Shown: positions 8,956-17,194 of the stretch, one piece after another
Layout of the letters: every line of letters begins with the position of its first letter
Numbering within the stretch: the stretch's first letter is position 1
Origin: Salipaludibacillus keqinensis
GTDB lineage: Bacteria > Bacillota > Bacilli > Bacillales > Salisediminibacteriaceae
Reading direction: 5' to 3'
Assembly: GCF_003226325.1 (NCBI RefSeq)
Contig: NZ_PDOD01000005.1
Location: 248,001 to 312,000, forward strand
Length of the DNA: 64,000 nt
The notes under the pieces: generated by a model
The model's database searches: none
Seen by the model: the letters and a program-made list of their open reading frames with translations, nothing else
Told to the model about the DNA's origin: nothing
Translations under genes and position numbers: made by a program

Positions 8956-10371
8956 ATGTCAGATGAAAACCGGAAAATAGCGGAAGAACTAATTGAAGCT
9001 ATTGGTGGACAGGAAAACATTGACTCCGTGGCCCATTGTGCCACAAGATTACGAGTCATGGTAAAAGACAAAGAAAAGATTGATCAGAAAAGGGTTGAGG
9101 ATTTAGACAAGGTTAAAGGGGCTTTCTACAATGCCGGTCAATTCCAAGTCATTTTTGGTACCGGAACTGTAAACCGAATTCATGAACAAGTGATTGCTCT
9201 TGGTGCACCAGAATCGACTAAATCTGAGCAAAAAGAAGAAACAAAAAAGCAAGGAAATTCGATTCAACGGTTGTTGAGAACGTTTGGTGATATTTTCGTA
9301 CCGATTATTCCAGTGCTTGTTGCAACTGGTCTATTTATGGGGCTTCGTGGTCTCATTACACAGCCAGAACTGTTAGCTTTATTTGGGGCCACTCCAGATT
9401 CGATTTCGGATAATTTTCTTCTTTATACAGAAGTTCTAACGGATACGGCCTTTGCCTTTCTACCTGCATTGATTGCTTGGTCAGCCTTTAGGGTATTTGG
9501 CGGTAGTCCTGTCATCGGGATTGTCTTAGGTTTAATGCTTGTAAATCCAGCATTGCCAAATGCATACGCAGTAGGTTCAGGCGATGCAGATCCATTATTT
9601 TTTCTTGGCTTTATTCCTGTTGTTGGCTACCAAGGTTCCGTATTACCAGCATTTATTGCAGGTTTTCTTGGTGCAAAGCTTGAAAAGTGGCTTCGTCAAA
9701 GGGTGCCTGAATCATTAGATCTCATTTTAACACCGTTCTTAACGTTACTAATCATGATTACTGCTGCATTGTTCCTCGTGGGTCCAATCTTCTCACTCGT
9801 TGAGACTTGGATTATGGCAGGAACACGAGTCGTGCTTGAATTACCTCTAGGTATAAGCGGACTTATCGTGGGTGGACTTCACCAAGTGATCGTTATCACC
9901 GGAGTACATCACATTTTCAATTTATTCGAGATTCAATTGTTAGCAGAAAACGACTTGAATCCATTTAACGCTCTAATTACTGCGGGTATTGCCGCACAAG
10001 GTGGGGCAGCATTAGCTGTTGGACTTAAGACTTCATCTAAGAAGCTAAAGGCGTTAGCGTTACCTTCTTCAGTGTCAGCCTTCTTAGGTATTACTGAACC
10101 AGCTATTTTCGGGGTCAACTTACGTTACATTAAGCCGTTTGTTATGGGTCTTATCGGTGGTGCCGCAGGTGGTTTCTTTGCAGCCTTGTTCAACCTCCAG
10201 GCTTCGGGGATGGCTATAACGGTGATTCCAGGTTCACTGCTATACATTTACGACTTACCAAGCCTTGCTCTCTATGTTATTACAAACGTGATTGCAATAA
10301 GTGTGGCATTTATCCTTACTTGGATGTTTGGTTTTTCTGATAAAATGAAAGAAGAAATGGATGGTAAATAA
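8956..10371 (+). CDS. PTS sugar permease, EIIBC of the glucose/sucrose superfamily
   Basis: About 471 residues. The EIIB domain (residues 1-80) has the phosphorylated cysteine in HCATRLR (Cys28). The EIIC domain follows after a short linker, with GDIFVPIIPVLVATGL and the substrate-loop motif GITEPAIFG. It imports and phosphorylates a sugar using phosphate from a separate EIIA, because no EIIA domain is fused or encoded nearby. The ATG at 8956 has AAAGGGG at suitable spacing; an upstream ATG at 8938 is possible. The family suggests sucrose, trehalose or another disaccharide, or MurNAc, but no hydrolase or etherase gene follows, so the substrate is undecided. Confidence 0.88.
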   Translation: MSDENRKIAEELIEAIGGQENIDSVAHCATRLRVMVKDKEKIDQKRVEDLDKVKGAFYNAGQFQVIFGTGTVNRIHEQVIALGAPESTKSEQKEETKKQGNSIQRLLRTFGDIFVPIIPVLVATGLFMGLRGLITQPELLALFGATPDSISDNFLLYTEVLTDTAFAFLPALIAWSAFRVFGGSPVIGIVLGLMLVNPALPNAYAVGSGDADPLFFLGFIPVVGYQGSVLPAFIAGFLGAKLEKWLRQRVPESLDLILTPFLTLLIMITAALFLVGPIFSLVETWIMAGTRVVLELPLGISGLIVGGLHQVIVITGVHHIFNLFEIQLLAENDLNPFNALITAGIAAQGGAALAVGLKTSSKKLKALALPSSVSAFLGITEPAIFGVNLRYIKPFVMGLIGGAAGGFFAALFNLQASGMAITVIPGSLLYIYDLPSLALYVITNVIAISVAFILTWMFGFSDKMKEEMDGK

Positions 10372-10404
10372 GTCCAAAACGGGTCTAGAATCTCTCAACA
10401 TATA

Positions 10405-10443
10405 AAAACGAGGTAGGATGAGAATCCTGACCTCGTTTTTTTC
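10405..10443 (+). terminator. Terminator of the PTS gene
   Basis: Long hairpin AACGAGGTAGGAT / ATCCTGACCTCGTT with one bulge, followed by a T-run. Confidence 0.9.
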
Positions 10444-10494
10444 TTTTGGACAATAGCCCTTTAAACTAAACTAGAAAGGTGAAAGCAGTCTATC

Positions 10495-10821
10495 TTAGAT
10501 TAAAATTAACGATTCATTTTTGTCTAAATGAGCTCGAATACCATATTGGTCTTTTTTAAACGTATGCATCCTGTCACCAACTTTAATGACCACATCAGCC
10601 ATGACTTCCTTTATTTCAATGGTAACCTTGCTTCCGCCACGACGAATGTGGCTGATTCGGTCATGGTGGATACCGGTAGTAATATTCATCTTTTCTAGCT
10701 GATCGTAAATATCTTTCTCTGCCAACTGATTGTTTGCCTGTTTCTTTTGACCTTGTTTTACTTTAATATATTCAGCAGGAAGCTAGTCCCTTTTGCCTTG
10801 AAATACAAGGGATTCTGTCAA
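10495..10821 (-). pseudogene. Small riboswitch-controlled gene interrupted by an in-frame TAG
   Basis: The frame opens at a TTG at 10821 with AGAGGCGG eight bases upstream, runs 12 codons (MTESLVFQGKRD), meets TAG at 10783-10785, then continues open for 95 codons to 10495 (from LPAEYIKVKQG to DKNESLILI). The stretch between the TAG and the next TTG (10725) looks like ordinary lysine- and glutamine-rich coding sequence, and the TTG at 10725 has no ribosome site. I therefore read this as one gene of about 108 residues with a nonsense mutation or sequencing error, not a 76-residue gene. The protein is a small, charged cytoplasmic one I do not recognise. The c-di-GMP riboswitch upstream suggests a role in motility, biofilm or surface life (inference). 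Confidence 0.6.
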
Positions 10822-10864
10822 AGCAAACACCGCCTCTTATTTATTGTTCGTATAGAAGCAGGTT

Positions 10865-10960
10865 CTCTGCTTCGGTAACCCGGCGATCATAGAAGCCGTT
10901 CTCCCTTAGACCCGTAGCTTTGCATCTCTATTTTTCAATAGATTTGCCATTGTCGACAGT
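10865..10960 (-). ncRNA. Cyclic di-GMP-I (GEMM) riboswitch
   Basis: On the minus strand the order matches the GEMM-I aptamer: GGCAAA, a hairpin TCTATT-GAAA-AATAGA with a GAAA tetraloop, GATGCAAAGC, ACGGGTCTAAGG, then ATGATCGCCGGGTTACCG. These are the conserved tetraloop, the receptor and the G-rich ligand pocket. A second hairpin (GAAGCAG/CTGCTTC, 10855-10873) follows and overlaps the aptamer's 3' arm. It has no real T-run, so control may be by masking the AGAGGCGG ribosome site instead of termination. The target is the interrupted small gene at 10495-10821. The 11000-11170 stretch beyond it is AT-rich and holds only promoter-like sequence. Confidence 0.85.
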
Positions 10961-11176
10961 TGACGAAGTTACAACGATTTTTGTGAAAATATTGCATATA
11001 CATATTTATATTTTACCTTTTATTTTAAAAAAATAGAAAGATTCAATTAACTTGTGCAAATAGTGGAAATTGCTTGTATGCTCATATTTTCCTCTATTTA
11101 TGATGTAATAATGGATGATTTAAGGTATTTTACTTAGAGAGCGAACGACATTAATGGAGTCGAAAAGGTGATAAAA

Positions 11177-11584
11177 ATGAATCGACATTTATGGACAATC
11201 ATAGCGATCTTTATTGGTGGGATTGCAGGGACGTTACTTAGGTATTTGATCAATTTACAAACGATGACGTTGCTCTTTCCACTTGGAACGGTCATTGAAA
11301 ACTTAGTAGGAAGTTTATTACTAGGCATATTAACAGGATGGGTCATGGTGAAGATGATTCCGCCTCTATTAAAAGAGGGTTTAGGAGTCGGCTTTTGTGG
11401 TGGGTTCACAACGATGTCCACCTTAGCTGCTGACTCTGTATTGCTTGCTGGAGAATTGTCGATGCTGTATTCCGGATTATACTTGTTAATCTCCTTAGTG
11501 GGAGGGGTCACTTTAGCTCTTTTCGGAATGATCATGGGACAGAAGATAGCGAAAGGAAAGTTGAAAGAAGGTGAAGGAGTATGA
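11177..11584 (+). CDS. crcB: Fluoride channel subunit CrcB/Fluc, first copy
   Basis: 135 residues, four membrane segments, the standard Fluc length. Near the N terminus it has GGIAGTLLRYLI, and in the middle GFCGGFTTMSTLA, the conserved glycine-threonine pore motif. Fluc proteins are dual-topology dimers that let fluoride leave the cell. The ATG at 11177 is preferred because AAAGGTGAT sits just before it, while the GTG at 11168 lies inside that site. Its stop overlaps the start of the second copy. Two genes suggest a heterodimer of oppositely oriented subunits. I found no fluoride riboswitch in the leader. Confidence 0.92.
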   Translation: MNRHLWTIIAIFIGGIAGTLLRYLINLQTMTLLFPLGTVIENLVGSLLLGILTGWVMVKMIPPLLKEGLGVGFCGGFTTMSTLAADSVLLAGELSMLYSGLYLLISLVGGVTLALFGMIMGQKIAKGKLKEGEGV

Positions 11585-11961
11585 GTATCCTTTATGTTGC
11601 TTTAGGCGGGGGGACAGGTGCCATCTGTAGATATTTACTTGGCTTGTGGATCAAAACAAAAACGAAACAGCGCTTCATTCCAACAGCGATGTTGTATGTA
11701 AATGTATTAGGATCCTTTGGATTAGGGCTTTTTTTCGGTATGATTTACAATGAAGTGCCTTTTATGGTTTATGAGGACCCGCTATTTTTGTTGATTGGAA
11801 TTGGATTCTTTGGAGCGTTTACTACGTTCTCTACATTTAGTATAGAGGCATCAGCTTTACTACAGAAACAGAAATGGACGGGGCTAGTCCAATATGTGGG
11901 GTTATCGATAGGTGGTAGTCTAGCCGCTTTTCTAATCGGAATGTTTTTATTTCGTTTGTAG
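11581..11961 (+). CDS. crcB: Fluoride channel subunit CrcB/Fluc, second copy
   Basis: 126 residues with four membrane segments. GGGTGAICRYLLG and GFFGAFTTFSTFSIEA are the N-terminal and pore motifs of the family. The ATG overlaps the TGA of the first crcB (ATGA), so translation is coupled. Having two diverged copies in tandem fits the arrangement in which each gene encodes one fixed topology and the pair forms the channel (family knowledge). Confidence 0.92.
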   Translation: MSILYVALGGGTGAICRYLLGLWIKTKTKQRFIPTAMLYVNVLGSFGLGLFFGMIYNEVPFMVYEDPLFLLIGIGFFGAFTTFSTFSIEASALLQKQKWTGLVQYVGLSIGGSLAAFLIGMFLFRL

Positions 11962-12078
11962 AGAGAATAAGTTTAGGTACTTTTAAGTATGTTTTTTTCT
12001 GACTTAACTCATTTTCTATTCAATAACGTCGTTTATTCATATATCTTCCTAGTAGAAAAATAAAATCCTTCCAAAAGA

Positions 12079-12119
12079 AAAACCCGCCCTTTCGTTGAAT
12101 ACGATAAGGGCGGGTTTTA
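12079..12119. terminator. Bidirectional terminator between crcB and the BCCT gene
   Basis: AAAACCCGCCCTT, loop, AAGGGCGGGTTTT; A- and T-runs on both sides let it work for both convergent transcripts. Confidence 0.9.
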
Positions 12120-12126
12120 ACAAATA

Positions 12127-14082
12127 TTATTTGTCTTTATCAGTATCGGATTTCTTCTCATCTTGATCTCTTGCTTCCAAGTCTCCGTTTAATTGATTTC
12201 CGATATCATCTCTTAAATCTTCATAAATTTTCTCTTTAAATTCTTCATAGATTTCTTTCTTGATATCATCATACACTTCGTCTTTTACCTGTTCGTATAC
12301 TTCACTCTTAATATCTTTGTAGGCTTCTTCTTTAAAGTCGTCGTATACTTCATCTTTCACTTGCTCATATACTTCATCTTTAATATGATCTTGAGCTTCA
12401 CCTTTGAAGTCTTCATAAACTTCATCTTTCATTTGTTCATAGACGTCTTCTTTTATTTCTTCATAGGCTTCGTCTTTGAAGTCTTCGTATATATTTTCTT
12501 TCATACCACCGTAAACTTCATCTTTTACTTTTCTTCGTTCACGTTTCGTGGTGCGTAGTTTGTCTGCTTTTAAATCTTTACCCATCATGATTAATAATGA
12601 GAAGATCATCACCACCATAATGATGGCAAAGGGCAGAGCAGCAACAATGGAAGCGGTTTGAAGACCCTCTAAGCCGCCACTTAACAACAGAACAGCAGCC
12701 GTTCCGGCAATCAGGAATCCCCAAATGACTTTAATGGAAAGTTTAGGGTTCAAACTTCCGCTACTAGTCATCGCCCCTAAGACGTATGATGCGGAGTCAG
12801 CGGACGTGATAAAGAAAATCACAATCAATATCACAGCAAGGACACTCATAATCATACTGAGTGGTAAATTACCCAGAGTAGCAAACAGTGCCACTTCAAC
12901 TTCATCCATCACTAAATCACCAATTTGTTCGTTACCGCCGAGAATCATATCTAAGGCAGTTCCTCCAAAAGCTGTGAACCAAAGTGCCGCTAAAACGGAT
13001 GGAACAATTAACACACCGGCAACGAATTCCCGAATCGTTCGTCCGCGAGAAATTCGAGCGATAAAGATCCCCATGAACGGTGCCCATGAAATGTGCCAAG
13101 CCCAGAAGAAGATTGTATTATTTCCAAGCCATTCGCCGTCGCCGAAAGGATTTAAGTCTAAGCTCATTCTTGTCACGTTCGCTATGTAATCACCGATAGT
13201 TGTGACGAAATTTTGTGCAATGAATAGGGTAGGTCCCATCACAATAACAAAAACTAATAAAATTGCAGCAATCGTTAAGTTAATCGTACTTAGTATTTTG
13301 ATTCCTTTATTAACCCCGGTTGCAGCGGAGAAAATAAACAATACGGTAACGATCGCAATGATCGTAAGCTGTGTAGCAGCAGTATTTGGAATCCACTCAA
13401 CCAGATATGATAGACCACCAGTAATTTGCATCGCACTTAACCCAAATGTCGTCGCTACCCCTGTAGATGTAGCTAATACAGCGAGGGTATCGATCCCTTT
13501 ACCAAATGGACCTCGTGCTTTGTCACCTAAAATCGGTTGGAAAGCCGAACTGATTAATGCAGGTTGGTCTTTTCTAAATTGGACGTAAGCTAAGGTAAGG
13601 GCAACTAATGAAAAGATAGCCCATGGGTGTAATGCCCAATGGAACACACCGTATCGAAGCCCAGCCGCAGCCCTGACGCCTTCTGATGCGTCTACAAAAT
13701 CAGGGTGTGGATCAAAGAAATAAAGGACAGGTTCGGCGACCCCCCAAAACACGAAACCGACACCTATCCCGGCCGAGAAGAGCATTCCTAGCCAGGTGAA
13801 GAACTTATATTCAGGTTTCTCATCTGCCTTTCCCAATCTCAACTTTCCAAAAGGACTAATAGCTAAAAAGAGGACAAATGCAATAAAAAAGGCTGTAGAA
13901 AGCATGTAAAACCAGCCAAAGGTGTTTAACGTAAATCCTAACGCTGATTCAGATACGCTGGCTAACGTGTCTGGTCCAATGCCTCCCCATAGAACGAATA
14001 AGGCAACTAAGGGAGCAGAAATATAAAAGACAATATTAGGTTTTTTTGTTTCGTATTCGTATTTTCTCATAGACATAGTCAT
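12127..14082 (-). CDS. BCCT family compatible-solute transporter with octapeptide-repeat tail
   Basis: 651 residues. Residues 1-~505 form the twelve-segment BCCT carrier, with the tryptophan-rich segment FWAWHISWAPFMGIFIARIS typical of betaine/choline/carnitine carriers, which import glycine betaine or relatives with Na+. The C-terminal cytoplasmic tail is extraordinary: residues ~521-632 are fourteen back-to-back 8-residue units of the form xEVYxxxK, grouped into a 24-residue super-repeat, then a short acidic end. In osmosensing BCCT proteins the C-terminal domain senses K+ or membrane state, so this tail may be the sensor (inference). The ATG at 14082 has no SD at normal distance. CATCCG/CGGATG forms a small hairpin at 14080-14097 that would bring the GGGGGAG at 14101 closer. 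Confidence 0.92.
   Translation of the reverse strand: MTMSMRKYEYETKKPNIVFYISAPLVALFVLWGGIGPDTLASVSESALGFTLNTFGWFYMLSTAFFIAFVLFLAISPFGKLRLGKADEKPEYKFFTWLGMLFSAGIGVGFVFWGVAEPVLYFFDPHPDFVDASEGVRAAAGLRYGVFHWALHPWAIFSLVALTLAYVQFRKDQPALISSAFQPILGDKARGPFGKGIDTLAVLATSTGVATTFGLSAMQITGGLSYLVEWIPNTAATQLTIIAIVTVLFIFSAATGVNKGIKILSTINLTIAAILLVFVIVMGPTLFIAQNFVTTIGDYIANVTRMSLDLNPFGDGEWLGNNTIFFWAWHISWAPFMGIFIARISRGRTIREFVAGVLIVPSVLAALWFTAFGGTALDMILGGNEQIGDLVMDEVEVALFATLGNLPLSMIMSVLAVILIVIFFITSADSASYVLGAMTSSGSLNPKLSIKVIWGFLIAGTAAVLLLSGGLEGLQTASIVAALPFAIIMVVMIFSLLIMMGKDLKADKLRTTKRERRKVKDEVYGGMKENIYEDFKDEAYEEIKEDVYEQMKDEVYEDFKGEAQDHIKDEVYEQVKDEVYDDFKEEAYKDIKSEVYEQVKDEVYDDIKKEIYEEFKEKIYEDLRDDIGNQLNGDLEARDQDEKKSDTDKDK
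12187..12522 (-). repeat. Coding tandem repeat, 14 x 24 bp, in the BCCT gene
   Basis: Encodes units such as DEVYGGMK, ENIYEDFK, DEAYEEIK, EDVYEQMK, DEVYEDFK and so on. Fourth-position tyrosine and eighth-position lysine are nearly invariant. Every third unit resembles more closely (EQMK/EQVK, then EDFK/DDFK, then DHIK/KDIK), showing a 72-bp super-period and growth by triplet duplication. Confidence 0.9.
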
Positions 14083-14241
14083 CCGTTATGTCGGATGTTC
14101 TCCCCCTCTCTTATAGTAAAAAAATACAGCCATTCTTTCATTTTTCAGAAAAAAGACTACATGCAATGATAAGTTTAAATTCCCCGTTTGTCTACCTTAT
14201 GAAACCACTTTTCAAAGAACTGTTGATAACTGTTCGTTTTA

Positions 14242-14805
14242 TTACGACGGCTCCGTACGACGATGTTCGTTAAATAAATGTTGTTTCGTAACCTCATCTT
14301 CAAAACTTTGAACGAATTTCACTAGGCGAAGGTCGGTTTCTTCATCCAGTTTCAGACTTGCCGTGGTTTCTTTTTGGCTTATGGCAAATTGCGCGGGAAT
14401 TACATTGCCGTGGAGATTACGGAAGACGAGGCGTAAATGATTCAGTGTATTCGTTCCGGATTTCATGCCACCTGTAACGGTGGCTAACCCTATGGGCTTC
14501 TGTTCAAACTCCTGCGCCCCAAAGAAATCGAGCAAGTTTTTCATCGATCCTGTAAAAGAACCATGGTATTCAGGTGAGGCGGCAATAACCCCATCAGCAT
14601 TTTTTAGTTCTTTGGATAACTTGAGCACGGCATCTGGTGGTTCCATGCCCGGATCATAGACAGGAAGCTGGAGTTCACGAACATCGATGATTGATACATT
14701 CGCCTGATTTTTCAGTTTATCAGCAATGTTTTGTAATAACTTTTTCGTTAAAGAATGTTCATTCATACTTCCGTTAATAAGTATGATGGAATGTTGTTTC
14801 GTCAT
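14242..14805 (-). CDS. NADPH-dependent FMN reductase family protein
   Basis: 187 residues, flavodoxin-like fold. The N terminus LINGSMNEHSLTKKL matches the phosphate-binding loop of the FMN_red family (usually GSxRxxS), and ASPEYHGSFTGSMKNLLD is the family's conserved FMN-binding PEYNxSxPxxLKNxxD motif. Members reduce FMN, quinones, azo dyes or chromate with NADPH. The ATG is preceded by GGAGGG. It is a single gene between the BCCT carrier and csaA. Its physiological substrate is unknown. Confidence 0.88.
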   Translation of the reverse strand: MTKQHSIILINGSMNEHSLTKKLLQNIADKLKNQANVSIIDVRELQLPVYDPGMEPPDAVLKLSKELKNADGVIAASPEYHGSFTGSMKNLLDFFGAQEFEQKPIGLATVTGGMKSGTNTLNHLRLVFRNLHGNVIPAQFAISQKETTASLKLDEETDLRLVKFVQSFEDEVTKQHLFNEHRRTEPS

Positions 14806-14961
14806 TAGAATACCCTCCGTAATGATGTAGTTAATCTAGAATGTTAAATCAATTGTATCAAAAACCGTAAGAGAGATTAAAGGAGAATTCCAGGTTATGG
14901 AGAATAAATGTAGGGAAGATAAGTTAATGATGAACATATATTCATACTATGAGGTGACGAG

Positions 14962-15294
14962 ATGGCAACGTTTGATGATTTTCAAAAAATTGATATGAGG
15001 ATCGGCACAGTGTTGGAAGCAGAATTTCTTCCAAAGGCGAGAGTCCCAGCAATCAAACTGAAAGTGGACTTTGGTGAAGAAATAGGTGTAAAGCAATCCA
15101 GCGCCCAAATTACAAAACGGTATGAGCCAGAAGGTCTAATTGGAAGACAAGTAGCAGCAGTAGTTAATTTTCCTCCCATGAAAATCGCAGGATTTACATC
15201 TGAAGTCCTGGTTATGGGAGGTGTTCCTGAAAAAGGGGACGTCGTCTTGCTAAATGTACAAGAAGAAGTCCCTAATGGCACGAAGATCAGTTAG
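14962..15294 (+). CDS. csaA: CsaA, tRNA-binding-domain chaperone-like protein
   Basis: 110 residues, exactly the compact CsaA size. DMRIGTVLEAEFLP and FGEEIGVKQSSAQIT are typical of the EMAP/OB-fold tRNA-binding domain, and VNFPPMKIAGFTSEVLVMG is the conserved C-terminal half. In Bacillus CsaA has been described as a chaperone assisting protein export. GAGGTGACG precedes the ATG. Single gene, ended by a strong hairpin. Confidence 0.92.
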   Translation: MATFDDFQKIDMRIGTVLEAEFLPKARVPAIKLKVDFGEEIGVKQSSAQITKRYEPEGLIGRQVAAVVNFPPMKIAGFTSEVLVMGGVPEKGDVVLLNVQEEVPNGTKIS

Positions 15295-15304
15295 TTTCTT
15301 TTAT

Positions 15305-15342
15305 AATAAGAGACAGGGAGGCTTGATTCCCTGTCTCTTATT
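15305..15342. terminator. Bidirectional terminator after csaA
   Basis: AATAAGAGACAGGGA, loop, TCCCTGTCTCTTATT, a 15-bp perfect stem between convergent genes. The right arm overlaps the 3' end of the DUF2628 gene. Confidence 0.9.
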
Positions 15343-16249
15343 GAGGTTGATTTGGAGCTGTAATCTCAAATTTTTCTTCTGCTTGCAATTGGTCATCGAT
15401 ATAAATTTCCAGCAGGTACTCTCCCGTTTTGGAGGCTGGATCTTCTGCATCAATCAGACCTAAAGTGACGCGGTTAGAAGAGAAGATCCCATAACTTCTT
15501 TCTCGCTCTAATGCCCAATCATCCGTCTCAGGTGATTCTTTATAGAATAGTTTAATCATGAAAGACCGATCACCAACAGGCTCTTCCCCGTAATAAAGAA
15601 AGTTTATTCTAGCTTCATACTTTTGAAAAGATGGTGTTTCTTCCACATCTAGTATGCCTGTCGGTGTGGGGGAATCATCTGAATAGACATAAACCCCAGG
15701 TGCTAAAGACGGATTGAACGTCCAAGATTCCACGGTTTGGTAAGGAATAAATAAGAATATCCATATCACAGCAGGAACGATGATGGCACTGATCCATGAC
15801 CGCCCTGTCCGAGTGAAGAGGGGAGCCATAGGTTTTTGAAGCTTTCCCTCATAAAATAAAGCTAACTTAGCTACCCTTTGAGAATAAAAAGCGTTTCCTT
15901 TAGCTCCAAAGAAGATGTTGACTAGGATAGGATATGTTAATTGCCATATCCATAACGATGGGGCAGGGAGAAAGCCCATGTGAATGACGGCAGGAAAGAA
16001 CGCAACTAATATAATACCAGTTAAATAAAGTAAGAAGAATACGATGACCCACAGGTACATATGTCTATAGGCAAGCCAGAACGGAGTGAAGAAAAAAGCA
16101 GCCCAATTCCATCCGCTATAGGTCAGCGGATCTTGATGTTTTGTCCATTTCTCGTGGTAGTAACTACTATTTTCACCCACGATCTTCTGAATGATTGGAT
16201 TTGAAATTGATAACAGCATCTTGGACTTATTTGAGTGGTGAGAGTTCAT
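15338..16249 (-). CDS. Membrane protein with DUF2628-like N-terminal half
   Basis: 303 residues. Residues ~35-150 hold the DUF2628-type segment (WNWAAFFFTPFWLAYRHMY) with three to four membrane helices and a further helix near residue 160 (AIIVPAVIWIFLFIPY). The last ~130 residues are an extracytoplasmic, beta-rich domain (GVYVYSDDSPTPTG). The combination is not one I know by name. The ATG lies nine bases after GGAG. No operon partner on the same strand. Function unknown; possibly a sensor or envelope protein. Confidence 0.7.
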   Translation of the reverse strand: MNSHHSNKSKMLLSISNPIIQKIVGENSSYYHEKWTKHQDPLTYSGWNWAAFFFTPFWLAYRHMYLWVIVFFLLYLTGIILVAFFPAVIHMGFLPAPSLWIWQLTYPILVNIFFGAKGNAFYSQRVAKLALFYEGKLQKPMAPLFTRTGRSWISAIIVPAVIWIFLFIPYQTVESWTFNPSLAPGVYVYSDDSPTPTGILDVEETPSFQKYEARINFLYYGEEPVGDRSFMIKLFYKESPETDDWALERERSYGIFSSNRVTLGLIDAEDPASKTGEYLLEIYIDDQLQAEEKFEITAPNQPQ

Positions 16250-16366
16250 AGATGTTTACTCCTTCGTTACACTTTATTAGAGTTTATCTTACCATTTGTA
16301 GACTTCAATGAAAAAGTCTCAGACCTTTTTTGGTAAAATGAGTGTAGTTTACAAGGGAGTGGTCTC

Positions 16367-16984
16367 GTGAAGGATAAACTGTGCACATTTAGCTTACTTG
16401 CCGTGTTAATGCTGGCTGCATGTGGTTCAAATGATAAAGAATTAATAGGAGGAAATGACCAGGAATTTCCATACAACTATATAAGTGAGACATTTCGATA
16501 TGGAGGTTTTGATTATCCTGAGGACTGGGAGGTGGCCGGGATCTCTTCCGATGTTCAGCTTTCCTACAGAGATGCAAATAACCCGGAAGATCATAGATAC
16601 TCTGAAACACCTTACCGCTACAGTTTCACATTCGGGAGACGAGCATCTTCCAACGAAGTTTCAAAAGAGCATCTAGAAGAATACAATCAAAATCAGGCTT
16701 TAAATGAAGAGACTCATCGTCAGCTTTTTTACCATACGTATTACGATCATTATGCCAATTTATCCCTCAGCTCAAATGGATTTACCCATGTTCTCATGGA
16801 ATATGATGAGGTTGAACATTGGAAGATTGATGAAGAAGATGTGATGGTGTTACGCTACGATAACGAATGGCGTGCTAACTGGATCAACAATGGAGTCTAT
16901 TACGATCTTCATGTGAAACGAGAAGCTTATAAAGATAATGAAGAAGAAATGATGGAACTATTGCAACGGATGATTCGCCCATAA
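16367..16984 (+). CDS. Predicted lipoprotein of unknown function
   Basis: 205 residues. A signal peptide ends in a good lipobox (MLAAC, cysteine near residue 20), so it should be anchored to the outer face of the membrane. The mature part is rich in tyrosine, asparagine and acidic residues with no family I recognise. It begins at a GTG eight bases after GGGAG. Single gene, upstream of the cadmium operon but separated by over 200 bases with no open frame. Confidence 0.7.
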   Translation: MKDKLCTFSLLAVLMLAACGSNDKELIGGNDQEFPYNYISETFRYGGFDYPEDWEVAGISSDVQLSYRDANNPEDHRYSETPYRYSFTFGRRASSNEVSKEHLEEYNQNQALNEETHRQLFYHTYYDHYANLSLSSNGFTHVLMEYDEVEHWKIDEEDVMVLRYDNEWRANWINNGVYYDLHVKREAYKDNEEEMMELLQRMIRP

Positions 16985-17105
16985 GATTGTTTTTTCTGAT
17001 AGCACTGCGCAGCTGACGAAAATGAAAGGGGGCACGAAGCTAACTAGGTACTTCTATCAGTTCGTCGCTTTAGCCCACAGAGAATTAGGCTCTTCACGAG
17101 GTAAC

Positions 17106-17170
17106 ATTCAAACAAACATTTGAATAATCTGTATAGATGAAGTAAACTATATTCAAATACTAGTTTGAAT
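17106..17170. promoter_or_regulatory. Two CadC-type operator dyads
   Basis: ATTCAAACAAACATTTGAAT at 17106-17125 and ATTCAAATACTAGTTTGAAT at 17151-17170 are 20-base dyads with TTCAAA/TTTGAA arms, closely like the cad operator of the staphylococcal cadmium plasmid as I recall it. They flank the putative promoter 25-90 bases before cadC, so CadC would block transcription of cadCA until Cd, Pb or Zn binds. Confidence 0.8.
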
Positions 17171-17194
17171 GAAGGGTGAAGGAGGCAAGGATAC

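Noticed and set aside
11000-11176. Fluoride riboswitch before crcB
   Set aside because: Looked for the conserved crcB-motif blocks and did not find them; the leader is AT-rich and short.
12361-13588. Several plus-strand open frames opposite the BCCT gene (12361-12558, 12725-13189, 13202-13588)
   Set aside because: They are antisense shadows of a strongly supported carrier gene and its repeat tail, with no ribosome site and improbable composition.
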